DNA from: Halocaridina rubra
Taxonomy: Eukaryota > Arthropoda > Malacostraca > Decapoda > Atyidae
DNA: 64,000 nt
Direction of reading: 5' to 3'
NCBI GenBank assembly: GCA_037179515.1
Contig: JAXCGZ010005671.1
Coordinates: 71,001-135,000 of the forward strand
Shown here: positions 1 through 26,101 of the stretch, one piece after another
Layout of the letters: every line of letters begins with the position of its first letter
Numbering within the stretch: the stretch's first letter is position 1
Position numbers and translations under genes: made by a program
Notes under the pieces: generated by a model
Seen by the model: the letters and a program-made list of their open reading frames with translations, nothing else
The model's database searches: none
Told to the model about the DNA's origin: nothing

Positions 1-1290
1 CTCTACTGTATCAATGAAGGAAATAAATGGTCAAAGAATAAGCTTTAAAGCTGGAAAGGGCAGATGGAAGCTTTACTGAGACAGATGAAAAGATATGCAA
101 ATAATTGAACAAGGAGTTTCAAGTCATTTACTGTAAAGAATACTTTTCCCCTTTCATATTGCAAAGCGGAGAGAACATGGGTCAGAATAAGTGACAATCG
201 TCTTTTCAAATTCTGAAGTATACAAAGAGCTGATGGATTTTGATGTTCATAAAGCTACTGGACCTAACGAAATATCCCCCTTATGTACATAAGATATGTG
301 ATGATCCATTATCTGTAGCACTATGCATCATATTTGAGACGTCACTAGAATCTGGATAGGCTCCAAGATGCTGGAGACAAACGAACATGGTACCAATCTT
401 CAAAAATAGGAGTCACAGCTCAAAACTTTAGTCTGTTTCAATAACTGCAATTCTCCTCACTTGACGTACTTCACATTTCTGACATTGACATAGCATGGCT
501 TCAGAGGAATTAAGTACTGTATATGCTAAAAAATATATGACTAGAATATCATGGGGTGAGCCTAATCTTACATGAGAGGCCTGGGAAGATTGTAGGCTAT
601 ATTCTTATATTTTTAGAAGGCAGTTGATACAGTCCAGCATTGGAGAGGAATGTAGCAGAGGGTCAGAGTAAGAAATGCATTGTTTGACTGGAGAAATGTT
701 AGCAGTGGGGCTTCACAGACACCAGTTTTAGGACCATTTCTGCTCCTTTTATACGTAAATGATCTGTTAAGTCTGTAATTGCATTTTTAAATATACTGTA
801 GTGTATTTGCAGAGGTGTAGAGATTGCAAAGAGAGTAAAAGACAAAACTAGTTTTGAGAGAACTTCAGGAAGACCTTAATAGTTTGCATGAGTGGTCAGA
901 CAAGTGATTAATGGGACTCAATACTTCAATATGTGCAAGAGGAAAAAAATTTGGGTATGCAACAGCAGGTGAGGAACTTCAAGGAATTATGAATGTATTA
1001 GCAGATTTGTCTCTAGAAATGTATAAGACTGGTGTAGCAAAGACAGCATATGCTCTTCTAGCAAACATAGGGGCAGCCTTCAGACAAATGGACAAAAAAA
1101 ATTTCAGAAATAATTATATGACCACGTGAGACTAGCTTGAATGCGTAGCAACGTTTTGAAATCAACATTGACAAAACATATAAATAAACTGAAGAAATTT
1201 CGAAGACATGCTACGAAAGTGGTGACAGATACATAGTCTCAGTTACAAAAAAATGCAGAAAGAGGATCCAATAAGTCTTAAGTGACATCT
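1..1290 (+). pseudogene. Degenerate L-A LINE (CR1/L2-like reverse transcriptase), 5'-truncated at window edge
   Basis: Conceptual translation in shifting frames reads RADGSFTETDEKICK, DVHKATGPNEISP, VPIFKNRS, KAVDTVQHW (from KAFDTVPH) and GPFLLLLYVNDL, in the order of a non-LTR reverse transcriptase. Positions 911-1129 still hold a 72-codon piece (ILADLSLEMY..., FRQMDKKNFRNNY equivalents). It aligns by eye with the minus-strand copy at 33398-38392. Many stops and indels; inactive. Confidence 0.75.
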
Positions 1291-4200
1291 CCAATGCCCA
1301 AGAGGAACATCTTTCCCTCCAAACGTTCTTCCCACTACAGCTCATGGACCAGGGCGTTATTTTCAATTCAGTCAAGTTTGATTACGAAATTAAAACACTT
1401 GTTTAATATATGGAGCACTCACTGCGAAAGTACTAGAGGAGCTGAAACATAAATGATGAGGTGAAGACTATCACAACAGCCTGGAATAATGCGACTTGAA
1501 AAGGATCTGGTAAAAGTAAACTCCACATCTTGTTCCATAATTTCCAGTGTTAGCAATCACTGACGAATAATTTGAAAAGCTGCGAGTTATATCGGACAAG
1601 AACAGGATGAACTGACTAGCTCACATAGTGAAGAGCTATTCACTACCAATCATTTCAAGCTTACATCGGATAAAAAAATTACAAGTTTAAATTTCCAATT
1701 GAGCAGTAATGAGGCTTCCTTGACTAACAAAAATATACAGGGTAGAAAATAGAAACTAAACATATTTCACTAGTCAGATTTACAATGAAATAAAAATCAA
1801 CAGAAAGGCAGCCTATCACAGAGCCTACTTCCTGGAGAAAAATCATTGTCTTTTTTTGTGTCTACCTCATCTACCACAACATCCATCCCCAAATCTCTAG
1901 CATTCGACATAAACTTGCGTGTAAAGTACAACAATAAAGATGGTCTAACTACTGTGAAGTGCTTAAAAAAAAATATCACTTGTTTCAGGTTAAAAATAAG
2001 TTAAATAAATAATTAATCAAAAAATAGTGAAAAGCTAAGTTCTTTTGTTTTAATGTCAACAAATTAAATTTATGTAACTGTAATCGAGTTTTGAAAAGCG
2101 AATTATACACGGAATAAGCCATTCACTAAATGTTGCAGCCTTTTCCTATGGTCAAGGTATTAACCTTCTCATATATAACTTTTCGCCTTTGGTTGCTTTG
2201 GGTGAGTACAGTTCTACTTAATTTGTTAATATAAAGCAATAAATACAAGATATTGCAATATAGCTTTTTTATTATAAACCTACTACCATGTACATACTGC
2301 ACTGTGCATTCACCATATGGCACGTAAAAGTATACAGATTGTAAAGGGCATATAAATACTGTGCTGTGCTTAAGGTATAATTATTAAAATATTATACAGT
2401 GATTCTAATCTTTTGCCATATTGCTCTAAATCATTAAGATGAAACTTGCTGATAAGCGTGCAAAGATATTTATCAACCATAGTAATCAACATTAATACAA
2501 TCAGGAAAAATTCTTAAAATTGTTGGATATATAAGTACAGTGACTGATCTCTTAAAAAAATTTCCCTCTCACTTCAGCAACAGTAAATATTGAATAAGAT
2601 GTCTCCTTAACAGATTGTTGGAGAATATATACTTCACAATTTGGAAGGGGAACGATGTTTCTGTTCTCCTTGCAGTTTGCAGAAGCAACTTAATGAATTA
2701 ACTCTTTCTTTCAGTGGCAAAGAGAAGCAATAATTTCTTGGCGATCCATAACTGATTGTAATCAAGATAGAATATATACTAAAGATGCAACAATTACTGT
2801 GAGCTGTTTCCTACAGCTATATTATAATTTATACTCCATTTCTATAGCTATCAAAAGCGTAGCCCATGAAACCCCAATTGGGAGCCGTTCCTGAATCCTA
2901 ATGGGATCTTGCCAGCCCTGGGACTAAGAACACGCAATGAGGTCTTCAAAAACTGGTCAAAAACTCGAAAATTTATCCCCTATAAGGATCGGATTGGTAT
3001 AATAAATGCCTTTCCTAAAGAGGGATCTCTGGGGTTCATGCACATTTAACTTACGAATTGTGCAAATTACGTCTATAAATACTACGATACCACTGGAGAA
3101 TTATTTATCTTATCTTTCATTGCAAGCTAACCTAACAAGACTAACCTAATCAGGCTGTGTGGCACTGAAAGATATACTAACTATTAAGAGGCAGAAATCA
3201 CTTTCTAATGTCTCCAAAACTACAGTACCCTACATTTCACTCCTACTTTGTGTGCATATTCTTAATTAAATATTACGTAGTAAACTGCCAGAGCAAAAAA
3301 AAGTGATGACACAGATCTCATGTTTTGCTGTTTTATATGTCACTATTAATCCCATTTCGAAAGGTGGTGGATACAAACAGGTTGAAGCTTGGGGGATAAA
3401 GGATGGATGTCCTTCCTATTACCCCAGAGTGATAATGACTATAAGTACGTAACTTCCCAATTCTGGCGCCCTTCTACAGAGGTTCCACTCATCTTTAACA
3501 AAAAAAATTACTCACTTTAGTTAATTCTACTTGATGATTTGAGTTACAAACATGATTCCTCTCGAATATGCGATCTACATTTAAAAATGTGATCAAAACT
3601 GTGGACATATTCTAAAGTACAGTACTTGATATTCTTTCTCGAGTAGGAGCTAATCCCCCCCCCCCCCAGTAATATTCACTTCACGAGTAAGGTTGGCAAA
3701 ATTTTATATAAATCCATTTACTTAGCTGCTATTTATAAAGAGTATTCATTAACATGTAGATCACATACTTGGGTACATTCATGGATGAGTAGATCACATT
3801 CCCCACATTCTGGAAAGCACCACTTATTTTATATGATTTTTAACATTATGAATTATCATGACTTTAATATAGTGACATAAAGCTATCTGGGTATGAGATA
3901 TCTCTATAATCACAGGCAAAAGCTTGTAAAAAAATCATCTCTGTGCAGCTATGCTGATGAAGGATATAGATGTAAAAATACATTCATAGTTCCTTTGTAA
4001 GTCATAACTGCTACTCCACTAGGGATATATTAGATCTTGTAAGGAAGAGTAACCCCAAGGTGTTTTAAGGTTATCAAAATATTCATGGCAAGTCACCTAA
4101 CCGAACCTAACCTAATCCAGCAATTAACAAAGTTAAGCTTACATGGGGTTCTAGGGGTTACTCAACTTTATAAGTTCTGATTCATTTTGTTTGAAATAAC

Positions 4201-5251
4201 TAAATTCATGAAGAACAGTATGTATATAACATTTTAAGTTTTCTAAAGTTAATTCACCGTAATACTTGAAATCGAAGTCAAGGTGTCCGCATAAATTTAT
4301 GAAATATAACTTGGATTCGGTAGAATGGGTCCTGGTGTTACCAAAATATATATATGCTTACTTTCAAACAAGCTCAAGGGGGGGGGGGGAAATTGGTTAG
4401 AAAATGAATTAATAATTGAAATTATTGTTCTTAGTTGCTTTACACGTTTTTTCAGTGTTTTGAATATTCATTTCACTCGCTGGGGAGTGAATGTATGCAT
4501 TTAACCACAAACTAGAAGAAAAAAAGGGAGTTGTAGGTCTAATTCGACTTCTACTAGTTTAAAATATATTGCACCTCCCAACGAAGTACTCCAATATACC
4601 TAAAGCAGCAATAAGCTACTTTAAAATGAAACCAAACCTCAGATTGCATTACCAACGCAAGTTTGGTTTCCAAATGACAATGACTACAAAAAAAAACGTT
4701 CGTTTTAGGCTATGAATACGTACAGGAGGCCGATTTTCAAATGAACTAGGCCTAATTGTAAACAGTTTGGCTAAGTTATTAATTTTGTTGAATTAATTCT
4801 GCTTACATAATTACGTAATCATTCTGCATATTCAACTATTTAGAAGGAAAAACCTTTCCAGATGACTAGCTCTTGGCTTGAAATTTTCCGGTAATTTAAC
4901 ATCAGTGCCATGGCGTGACTAAATCGATAATAAGCCTCTAACTACCTCTTGATAAAACTTTTGTATGTTAAAAACCGAAAAGCAAGAACAATATATCGAA
5001 CCATGGAAAAGTATATATGATCATACCTAAGCTCAGTGCTCCTCAATGGACGAAACGCAGATGAAACATGTGACCAGAAATGACGCGGGAAAAGTGATGT
5101 AGATCTGCTTCTCTCCACTTCAAACTCTCAAGTGATGTGTGGAGTGACTGAGTCGTAGTATTTGGAAGTCACTTGGTATGGGTTCAGGTTATTTTTCTCA
5201 TAAACATTTCTTTATATTTTTCTCTCTACATTATCTTTTTTGGAACACCTA
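1291..5251. other. Gene-free AT-rich stretch
   Basis: No exon, long frame or recognisable transposon protein. It holds short homopolymers (C run at 3656-3667, G run at 4379-4388), TTAGG-like motifs near 3125 and 4097, and a weak SINE-2-like tail at about 3370-3440 (ACAGGTTGAAGCTTGG). Confidence 0.5.
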
Positions 5252-5535
5252 CAGTTTTGCGGGCCATACCAATGTTCAAAATTTACCCATAGATGGAGCT
5301 AGGCTCTAACTAGAGAACTGGCGGATGAATACACAACAAAAATTGGCGACAATAGGCATACGAAACAATTTTTTACTATCCTAACTAAAAATGCTTACCT
5401 AACCTCTTAGCCAGGGGAGCTTCGCCCCCCCCCTGGAACCCCCCCCATCATACAGGTTAAGGTCGAACTACTTACTTGAGCGGAGGGGTGAGGTAGGAGG
5501 GCTTAGGTCGTTGAGCGGCTTGGTCCGCAAAACTG
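5252..5535. mobile_element. Small TIR element (MITE) with TA target duplication
   Basis: Begins CAGTTTTGCGGGCC and ends GGTCCGCAAAACTG; the termini pair at 13 of 14 positions. TA flanks both ends (5250-5251 and 5536-5537), as for Tc1/mariner/pogo-type insertions. 284 bp, no coding capacity. Confidence 0.75.
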
Positions 5536-5668
5536 TATACTACCCTCTTTTTTCCAAGATTTTTTTTTTTAATATTTACGAAGACATTTCTTAACTTTAA
5601 TTAATTCTGCATTAATCTATATAATATATGTTTCAAGTACTGAGTGTATCCGTTTCAAAAGTAGCTGC

Positions 5669-5706
<38 letters not shown>

Positions 5707-5715
5707 AACAACATC

Positions 5716-5772
<57 letters not shown>
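5669..5772. repeat. (TTA)n / (TAA)n microsatellite with orientation switch
   Basis: TTA repeats run to about 5703, then after ACAACAACATC the phase flips to (AAT)n up to 5772. Confidence 0.9.
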
Positions 5773-5773
<1 letters not shown>

Positions 5774-5885
5774 TAACCGCTTAATTTATTTCGAAATTTT
5801 CACATTTTCAGCAAGCGTGAGTTCCAATTATCAATTAGAATGTATCTATTGATAAAAATGTTCTCAGCCGGACTTCTCTTAAGTT

Positions 5886-6135
5886 AACATACATACATAT
5901 ACCTTGGCTGTTTCCCCCTTTAATTGGGGGGTAGCCGACATCAAGAAAGGAAAGTTTGGGGAGAAGTTATTCTCCCCTCTACTCCCCTTCTTCTTTGACG
6001 TCTCGCAGGAGGTTGATACAAGGGGGGGGGGATTCCTAGTCCCCCGCCCCGTCCACTTTTAGTCGCCTTTTACGACACGCAGGGAATACGGTGAGGCTAT
6101 TCTTTGATATTGTGCCCGCCCCACAGGGCACTCTT
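5886..6135 (-). mobile_element. Short internally deleted RTE-type element
   Basis: Minus-strand order: CGTATTCCCTGCGTGTCGTA, GGCGACTAAAAGTGGACGGGG, GAGAATAACTTCTCCCC, then GTCGGCTACCCCCCAATTAA and AACAGCCAAGG with a (TATG)n tail. The first part equals the sequence directly upstream of the RTE endonuclease at 15558-16690; the second part equals the 3' end at 62478-62520. It therefore looks like an RTE LINE whose coding body is deleted. Confidence 0.6.
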
Positions 6136-6287
6136 AAGTTAAACTATAAGAAATCCCCGTTTTCACCGCCAGGTATTAATATAGTTATTGTATATATGTC
6201 CTGATAATCTCTTTTTCTGGCGTTTCGGCTGCAAGAATTTCATCGGACAACTTATGAAATGCAATTTCAACATTACTAACATGACCA

Positions 6288-6481
6288 GTTCCAGTTTTAC
6301 GTCACGGACTCCCTTATCAACCAAGGGCTAGGACGGTTGCCTTCTTGCGAAGGACTTGTTTTGGCAGATGTAATCCTTACGCTGAGTGCATGCCTTTGTT
6401 AACCTCAGACCGTGGCGGGGCGCGAACCCTCGACCTGACGCCTCAGAGTTGGAGACGCTACCGACTGAGCCACGGCGACTA
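6288..6481 (-). mobile_element. SINE-1 copy (tRNA-derived) with 17-bp target duplication
   Basis: Minus strand starts with a tRNA-like head: box A TGGCTCAGTCGG (6472-6461) and box B GGTTCGCGCCC (6428-6418), the internal Pol III promoter layout. Flanked by cattactaacatgacca (6271-6287) and cattacaaacatgacca (6482-6498), 16 of 17 identical. Not a tRNA gene, since acceptor-stem pairing is missing. Confidence 0.85.
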
Positions 6482-6517
6482 CATTACAAACATGACCATA
6501 TCACCTATCTTCCTTCT

Positions 6518-6612
6518 TACTTAGAGTGATGGTCTAACTCCATCAGTCGCTCCTCATAGCTATGCTTTCCCATTTTTTGAAACCAACTTCATGGTCTATC
6601 TTTGAAGTGAGT
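6518..6612 (-). pseudogene. Short L-A LINE fragment
   Basis: The string gagtgatggt...cctcatagct resembles the L-A reverse-transcriptase tail (ATCGTT-SYDERL..DLPSLE equivalent) at 33940-34030, with many substitutions. Confidence 0.5.
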
Positions 6613-6859
6613 TCACATGACTTATGAAGCCTCAAGACCAGTAGAGTATAGCAAAGTTCACCCACAGTCCTTAGGTACAGTTTCTTCTTTATGTTTTATG
6701 CATTTTCCATGATTATCACTGCCAAAGATATAGTAAAGAAAAAATGATGGACTAATTCTTTGCATGAACGCACAAAATTAGCATAGAGCAAGTGTACTGA
6801 AGACAACGTTTGCATTTAATAGTGTACTTAGTTTAGAAAACAAGTAAAGAGATAAATTA

Positions 6860-6991
<132 letters not shown>

Positions 6992-7114
6992 TCTCCAGTT
7001 GGCCAATCATGAGGAGTGCCCTCTTGACAGCACTGAGGTGCGATTGCTCCAGTTTATTCACTTGTCTTAACAACTTTAGGTGCTCTGCCTCCAGTTGCTT
7101 AATCATGAGATGCG

Positions 7115-7258
<144 letters not shown>

Positions 7259-7346
7259 ATAGAGAGAGAGAGAAGTTGACCGTAAGAAATGGTTCCATTT
7301 GATTTCAGACCTCTCTTCTTGCCTCATGGATAAGTCAGCTTAAACC

Positions 7347-7410
7347 ATTCTTCTTCTTCTTCTTCATCTACATCTTTTTCCCACTTTTATGTGGGGTCGA
7401 TGTGTCTGGC
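7347..7410 (-). mobile_element. RTE LINE 3'-terminal fragment
   Basis: Minus strand CCCCACATAAAAGTGGG then AAAAAGATGTAGATG and (AAG)n. The same terminus closes the RTE reverse-transcriptase fragment at 63093-63640, so this is a heavily 5'-truncated copy. Confidence 0.65.
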
Positions 7411-7910
7411 CAGTACAGATCTTTCTCTTTTTCCCACTTATGTGGGCTCGAGTTATCTGTACTGGCCAGATTATGGTTTTGGCAAAAGTTTTATGGCCGG
7501 ATGCCCTTCCTGCCGCCAACCCTCCCCATTTACCCGGGCTTGGGACCGGCACCAAGTGGAGGCTGGCTTGCCCCCCTCAGTGGCTGGGTTTGTCGCATAG
7601 GGAACGCTAGGCCCCGAGAAAATCTCGGTTGCCCGCCGCCTGCCCGCCAGGAGCAGGAACGGCACACGCTCCGCGACCGGTACTGTTGTGGATAGCATCT
7701 TACAAGCTCATTTCATCCTATTGCAGCTCTGCCCTTGGCGACACTGCCCGATAGGCTGCGTTCCCATTTCCTCTCGACTGCTATCTATGGGTTTTGGCAA
7801 AAGGGTTTTACAGCCGGATGCCTTTCCTGACGCCAACCCTCCCCATTTTTCCGGGCTTGGGACCGGCACTGGGCTGCTATTTCTAGCAACCCAGAGGCTG
7901 GGTTAAGTCA
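7406..7910. repeat. GC-richer dispersed repeat with two internal copies
   Basis: A block GGATGCCCTTCCTGCCGCCA then CCCTCCCCATTTACCCGGGC (about 7500-7550) recurs at 7816-7865 with changes, each preceded by GGTTTTGGCAAAAG. A perfect 15-bp inverted repeat (7406-7420 with 7455-7469) starts it. Function unknown; higher GC than its surroundings. Confidence 0.6.
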
Positions 7911-8037
7911 GCTTAAACCATTATGATCTAATAAATACTTAACAGACTATGTTTGCTAAACTAGGCCATTCATTTTGAAACGACGATTGGCTGGTAAGAA
8001 GTCGACTGAGTCCTATCTCTCTCTCCCTCTAGCATGC

Positions 8038-8084
<47 letters not shown>

Positions 8085-8354
8085 GTTGTTGTTGTTGTTG
8101 TTGGTGGCGGTGTTCTTGTTGCTATAGTAATAATTCTGTAATGATGAATAGTAATAGCATAATAAATACAGCACAGCACTGTGCTGTCAGTGTATTAGAC
8201 ATACACATACACGCACTCACATATCTTATGCATTACTGTATTATTATTTTATTGTAATTCTTATTATTATTATTATCTCATAAATACTTAAAAGTCTGTT
8301 TGCTGGAATCAGGCCATTCATGTTGAAATGACGGTTGGCTGGTAAGAAGTCGCC

Positions 8355-8359
<5 letters not shown>

Positions 8360-8433
<74 letters not shown>
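8360..8433. repeat. (CT)n microsatellite
   Basis: About 37 CT units. Confidence 0.95.
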
Positions 8434-8438
<5 letters not shown>

Positions 8439-8583
8439 TATGTATGCATTATTATTATTATACTTATTATTGTTGGTTATATCAATAATACTGTAATGAA
8501 TAATAATAGTATACTAAATACAGCACAGCATTGTGTTGCACACTCAGACACATGCAAACACGCATATATCTTATGTATTTCTG

Positions 8584-8665
<82 letters not shown>

Positions 8666-8682
8666 TAATAAATACTACACCT

Positions 8683-8937
8683 AAAGGGGCTATTGGACTT
8701 AAATACGACTGTCCAGGACAGTTCGATGTTAAGTCTTCCTTCAGTTACGGTTCTCTTTCTATGCCTACATCAACACCGAATATTCTTGGATACTCGTTGC
8801 ACATCATCCCTTCACATCTGACAAGTCACAATACACTCCCGATCTCTGGTTCTCTCTATGTTTTCTTCGTACCCAGGCCTGATGAGGATAAATTTTTTTT
8901 TTTGGGGGGGCCCGTCCTGGTGGCACAATCATAAACT
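8683..8937 (+). mobile_element. Element R copy (SINE-like)
   Basis: Carries CTGTCCAGGACAGTTCGATG, AAGTCTTCCTTCAGT, ACATCTGACAAGTCACAATA, CCCAGGCCTGATGAGG and the end GTCCTGGTGGCACAATCATAA. At least five related copies occur in this window. The last 70 bp resemble the 3' end of LINE family L-B. Confidence 0.7.
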
Positions 8938-9033
8938 AAACTTAATAGACACTGTAGGCCAATTATTTTTGAAACGACGGTTGGTTGTAAGAAATCGCCT
9001 GAATTTCTTTTATTTTTCTCTCTCATATTATAT

Positions 9034-9109
<76 letters not shown>

Positions 9110-9303
9110 TGTTTTTGTTGTGAGACATTCAACTGAAGCCAACGCAAAGAACTGGTCATTCACACACTCTTCCTCTTTCATACGTATTATTATTATCATT
9201 AGTGCCGTTATTAATGAGACGATAGCACAAATAGGTTTTCATCTCTTTCCCATATGTACACACATCATTTGTATCTCTGGTTGTTCGTAGGTAGAGGGCC
9301 GTC

Positions 9304-9532
<229 letters not shown>

Positions 9533-9539
9533 TCCACGA

Positions 9540-10137
9540 AAACGTTTTGAACATCAGGGAGTTGAACTTACAAAATTCTTGCTATATTAACCGACAGCTC
9601 TTCAACAGCTAAAAATATGTCTTCGATTGCAAGTTGTTGGGTCAAATAGTCTTGCAATAATTTTTTTTACTTTCTTCAACAATCCTCCTATGGTAACTAC
9701 TACTACTACTACATCCATAATCTGCCTGTGTATCTGGTAGTTTTCAACACTTTAAATAGTATTTATTACAGAGTTTTGAACCCAGTTATTGTGATTAAAA
9801 AATGCTGACATAAATTGCTCCTGGATGAAAAATATGTAAAATGCATATGCAGTGCATAACATTAAAAACATGTATAAAATTAATTCAACTATCTTATGCT
9901 TTGCGCTTAGACTTCACAAAATGTGTGTGATTTGACTAAATTGTTTTTCTTGAATAAAAGGTACGTAAACTCCGTAAAATATTTCCTGCTGGCATACTCA
10001 TGAAAATTCCTTTGCTCATAGCTTAAAAGCTCTACTTTACAGCATGAGACCTTTAGTTATGTAAAACAAAGAAGAATTGCGATGCTCCTCATTAGAGCAC
10101 GGTGCTGCTCTTTTGAGAGAGATATAGTTTACGTTAA
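9540..10137. other. Gene-free stretch
   Basis: No exon or transposon recognised; a short (CTA)n at about 9697-9714. Confidence 0.5.
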
Positions 10138-10345
10138 GGGGATCAACTGAAGAATCTCCACCCCGAGTGCCTGGCGTAAAAATTTCAGAGAGAAACAAGA
10201 GATGGGAAGTGTTGTGACATGTCAGATGGGAAGGGCTGAAGGGATGTGTTAGGTTAGGTTTGGTTAGGTCTGTCTGTTTATCTACCTTGGAATATATTGA
10301 TGGATCCCCCTGGGTGGGTCTGGGGGGAGATTCTTCAATTGATCC
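10138..10345. mobile_element. Small inverted-repeat element (MITE-2), copy 1
   Basis: Starts GGATCAACTGAAGAATCTCC and ends GGAGATTCTTCAATTGATCC, nearly perfect inverted termini. Interior contains TTAGGTTAGGTTTGGTTAGG. Confidence 0.65.
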
Positions 10346-10627
10346 TTGAATTCTTAACATTATCAATCAAAGACATAGCAAAATAAAGCAAATTATAAGT
10401 AAACAGAGAATCTTTGACGTCTACAATGTCTTAGATAAAGGTAAACACACCAGTCAACTCGTAATAGATATCTCGCCTCTAATTCGTAATTAATATCTCG
10501 CCTCATTACAGATTTTCATATAACACCATATATATTTGACAAATACAACCTAACCTAACTTAACAATCTGGTTTTTAATAGCGCAAAGGTATCTGACCCA
10601 ACACGACACCACCACAGGCCCCATGTG

Positions 10628-10714
10628 TGATCAACTGAAAAATCTCCCCCTACCTCAGAGCAACTGAAGAATCTCACCCCTGGGTGGGAGATTCTCCAGT
10701 TGATTCCTTTTAGG
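10628..10714. mobile_element. MITE-2, short copy 2
   Basis: GATCAACTGAAAAATCTCCC at the left and GGGAGATTCTCCAGTTGATT at the right, same termini as copy 1, with an interior under 50 bp. Confidence 0.6.
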
Positions 10715-10767
10715 ATTTCATTCAAAAATTTTCTAGTCAAACTGCATTTACAACTAGTTAGGTCAGT

Positions 10768-10962
10768 AAGCGTGTTTTGCGTCACGGACTCCCTTTTCTA
10801 CCAAGGGCTAGGACGGTTGCCTTCTTGCAAAGGACTTGTTTTGGCAGATGTAATCGTTACCCTGAGTGCATGCCCTTGCTAACCTCAGACCGTGGAGGGG
10901 CGCGAACCCTCGACCTGACGCCTCAAAGTCGCGGACGTTACCGTCTGAGCCACGGTGAATAC
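10768..10962 (-). mobile_element. SINE-1 copy with perfect 18-bp target duplication
   Basis: Same tRNA-like head and body as the copy at 6288-6481. Flanked by acaactagttaggtcagt at 10750-10767 and again at 10963-10980, identical over 18 bp, indicating a fairly recent insertion by LINE machinery. Confidence 0.9.
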
Positions 10963-10980
10963 ACAACTAGTTAGGTCAGT

Positions 10981-11379
10981 GCAGTAAAGTAATGTAATTC
11001 CAAAAAACATCATATGATCATTTTTGTAAATAACCCAAAATATTTCAACGTTTCTTTACTCTGCAGAGCATAAGCTTGGCTCCAGTTTTAAGGACATTTT
11101 CTTTATTCATTTATTTCCTTCCAACAGAATGGGCACTACTGACTATATCGACTCAAGAGCTAGAATGGTTATATCACGTCACAGACCCTAAACTTGTAAC
11201 TGTGTACTCTATGAACCTGTTGGGTAAGTAAGAATACTATACCCTGAACACCACTACCCTCTTATTTTAATTCCCAAAGATGTTCTAGCAAAGAAGCGCT
11301 ATGCGACCCATCTAAGGAAGCAGAACTTGGGTCTTACCAAAGAGTGGGGGTAATAGTAAAATTACCATCATGGAGATAA
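10981..11379. other. Stretch 3' of the lipase gene, nothing recognised
   Basis: No long frame, no repeat matched to other copies in this window. Confidence 0.5.
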
Positions 11380-11385
11380 TTTATT
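11380..11385 (-). promoter_or_regulatory. Candidate poly(A) signal of the lipase gene
   Basis: AATAAA on the minus strand, about 110 nt past the lipase stop codon. Position is suitable for 3' end formation; no transcript evidence. Confidence 0.5.
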
Positions 11386-11493
11386 GAAATTTTACCTAGG
11401 CCTCAGAAATAGGCCTAAGATGTAACTTTTCTTAGCCAATACTTACTAAATTCATGGAACTTTCATATTATCAGATATGTCCACTGGAGTCAA

Positions 11494-25160
<13,667 letters not shown>

Positions 25161-25199
25161 CGCTGAAAAGTAAAATTAAAGATTTTACTTGAATTTCGG

Positions 25200-25828
<629 letters not shown>

Positions 25829-26101
25829 ACAAACATTTATTTCCATTTTGTACAATGGTTATTCAACATTAATAGTAACTTATAAGTAGATATGTAATTA
25901 AGCTAATAAATAAGAGGGTTAGACATATAGTTAAATTAAATGTAGCTTTCATAGAAAATAATAATGCTGTAATAAAAATGTTAACAATAATGTTAATAAT
26001 AAAGTAGTAAGTATGCCACTAGATACAGGATCGTTATTATCGGCATCATTTCCATATTTGTTTCCTTACAATGAGAATAATTAGTTCTTAATGAGCAGCA
26101 A

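Larger units (their letters stand above)
7918..9110. repeat. Diverged tandem units, third interrupted by element R
   Basis: Three units share GGCCATTCATTTTGAAACG then GGTTGGCTGGTAAGAAGTCG (at 7960, 8310, 8958), each running into TC-rich and (ATT)n tracts (8040-8094, 8585-8665, 9038-9110). Two also share CAGCACAGCA...ATATCTTATG. Confidence 0.7.

Noticed and set aside
4010..4060. Alternative last lipase exon (GVTLPYKI then stop on the minus strand)
   Set aside because: No AG acceptor in the right place; the exon at 11494-11554 fits phase and family ending better.
6418..6472. tRNA gene in SINE-1
   Set aside because: Boxes A and B are present but the body and the target duplications identify a SINE.
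8876..8900. CTGATGAGG in element R as a ribozyme core
   Set aside because: Other R copies read CCGATGAGG or CCAATGAGG, so the core is not conserved.
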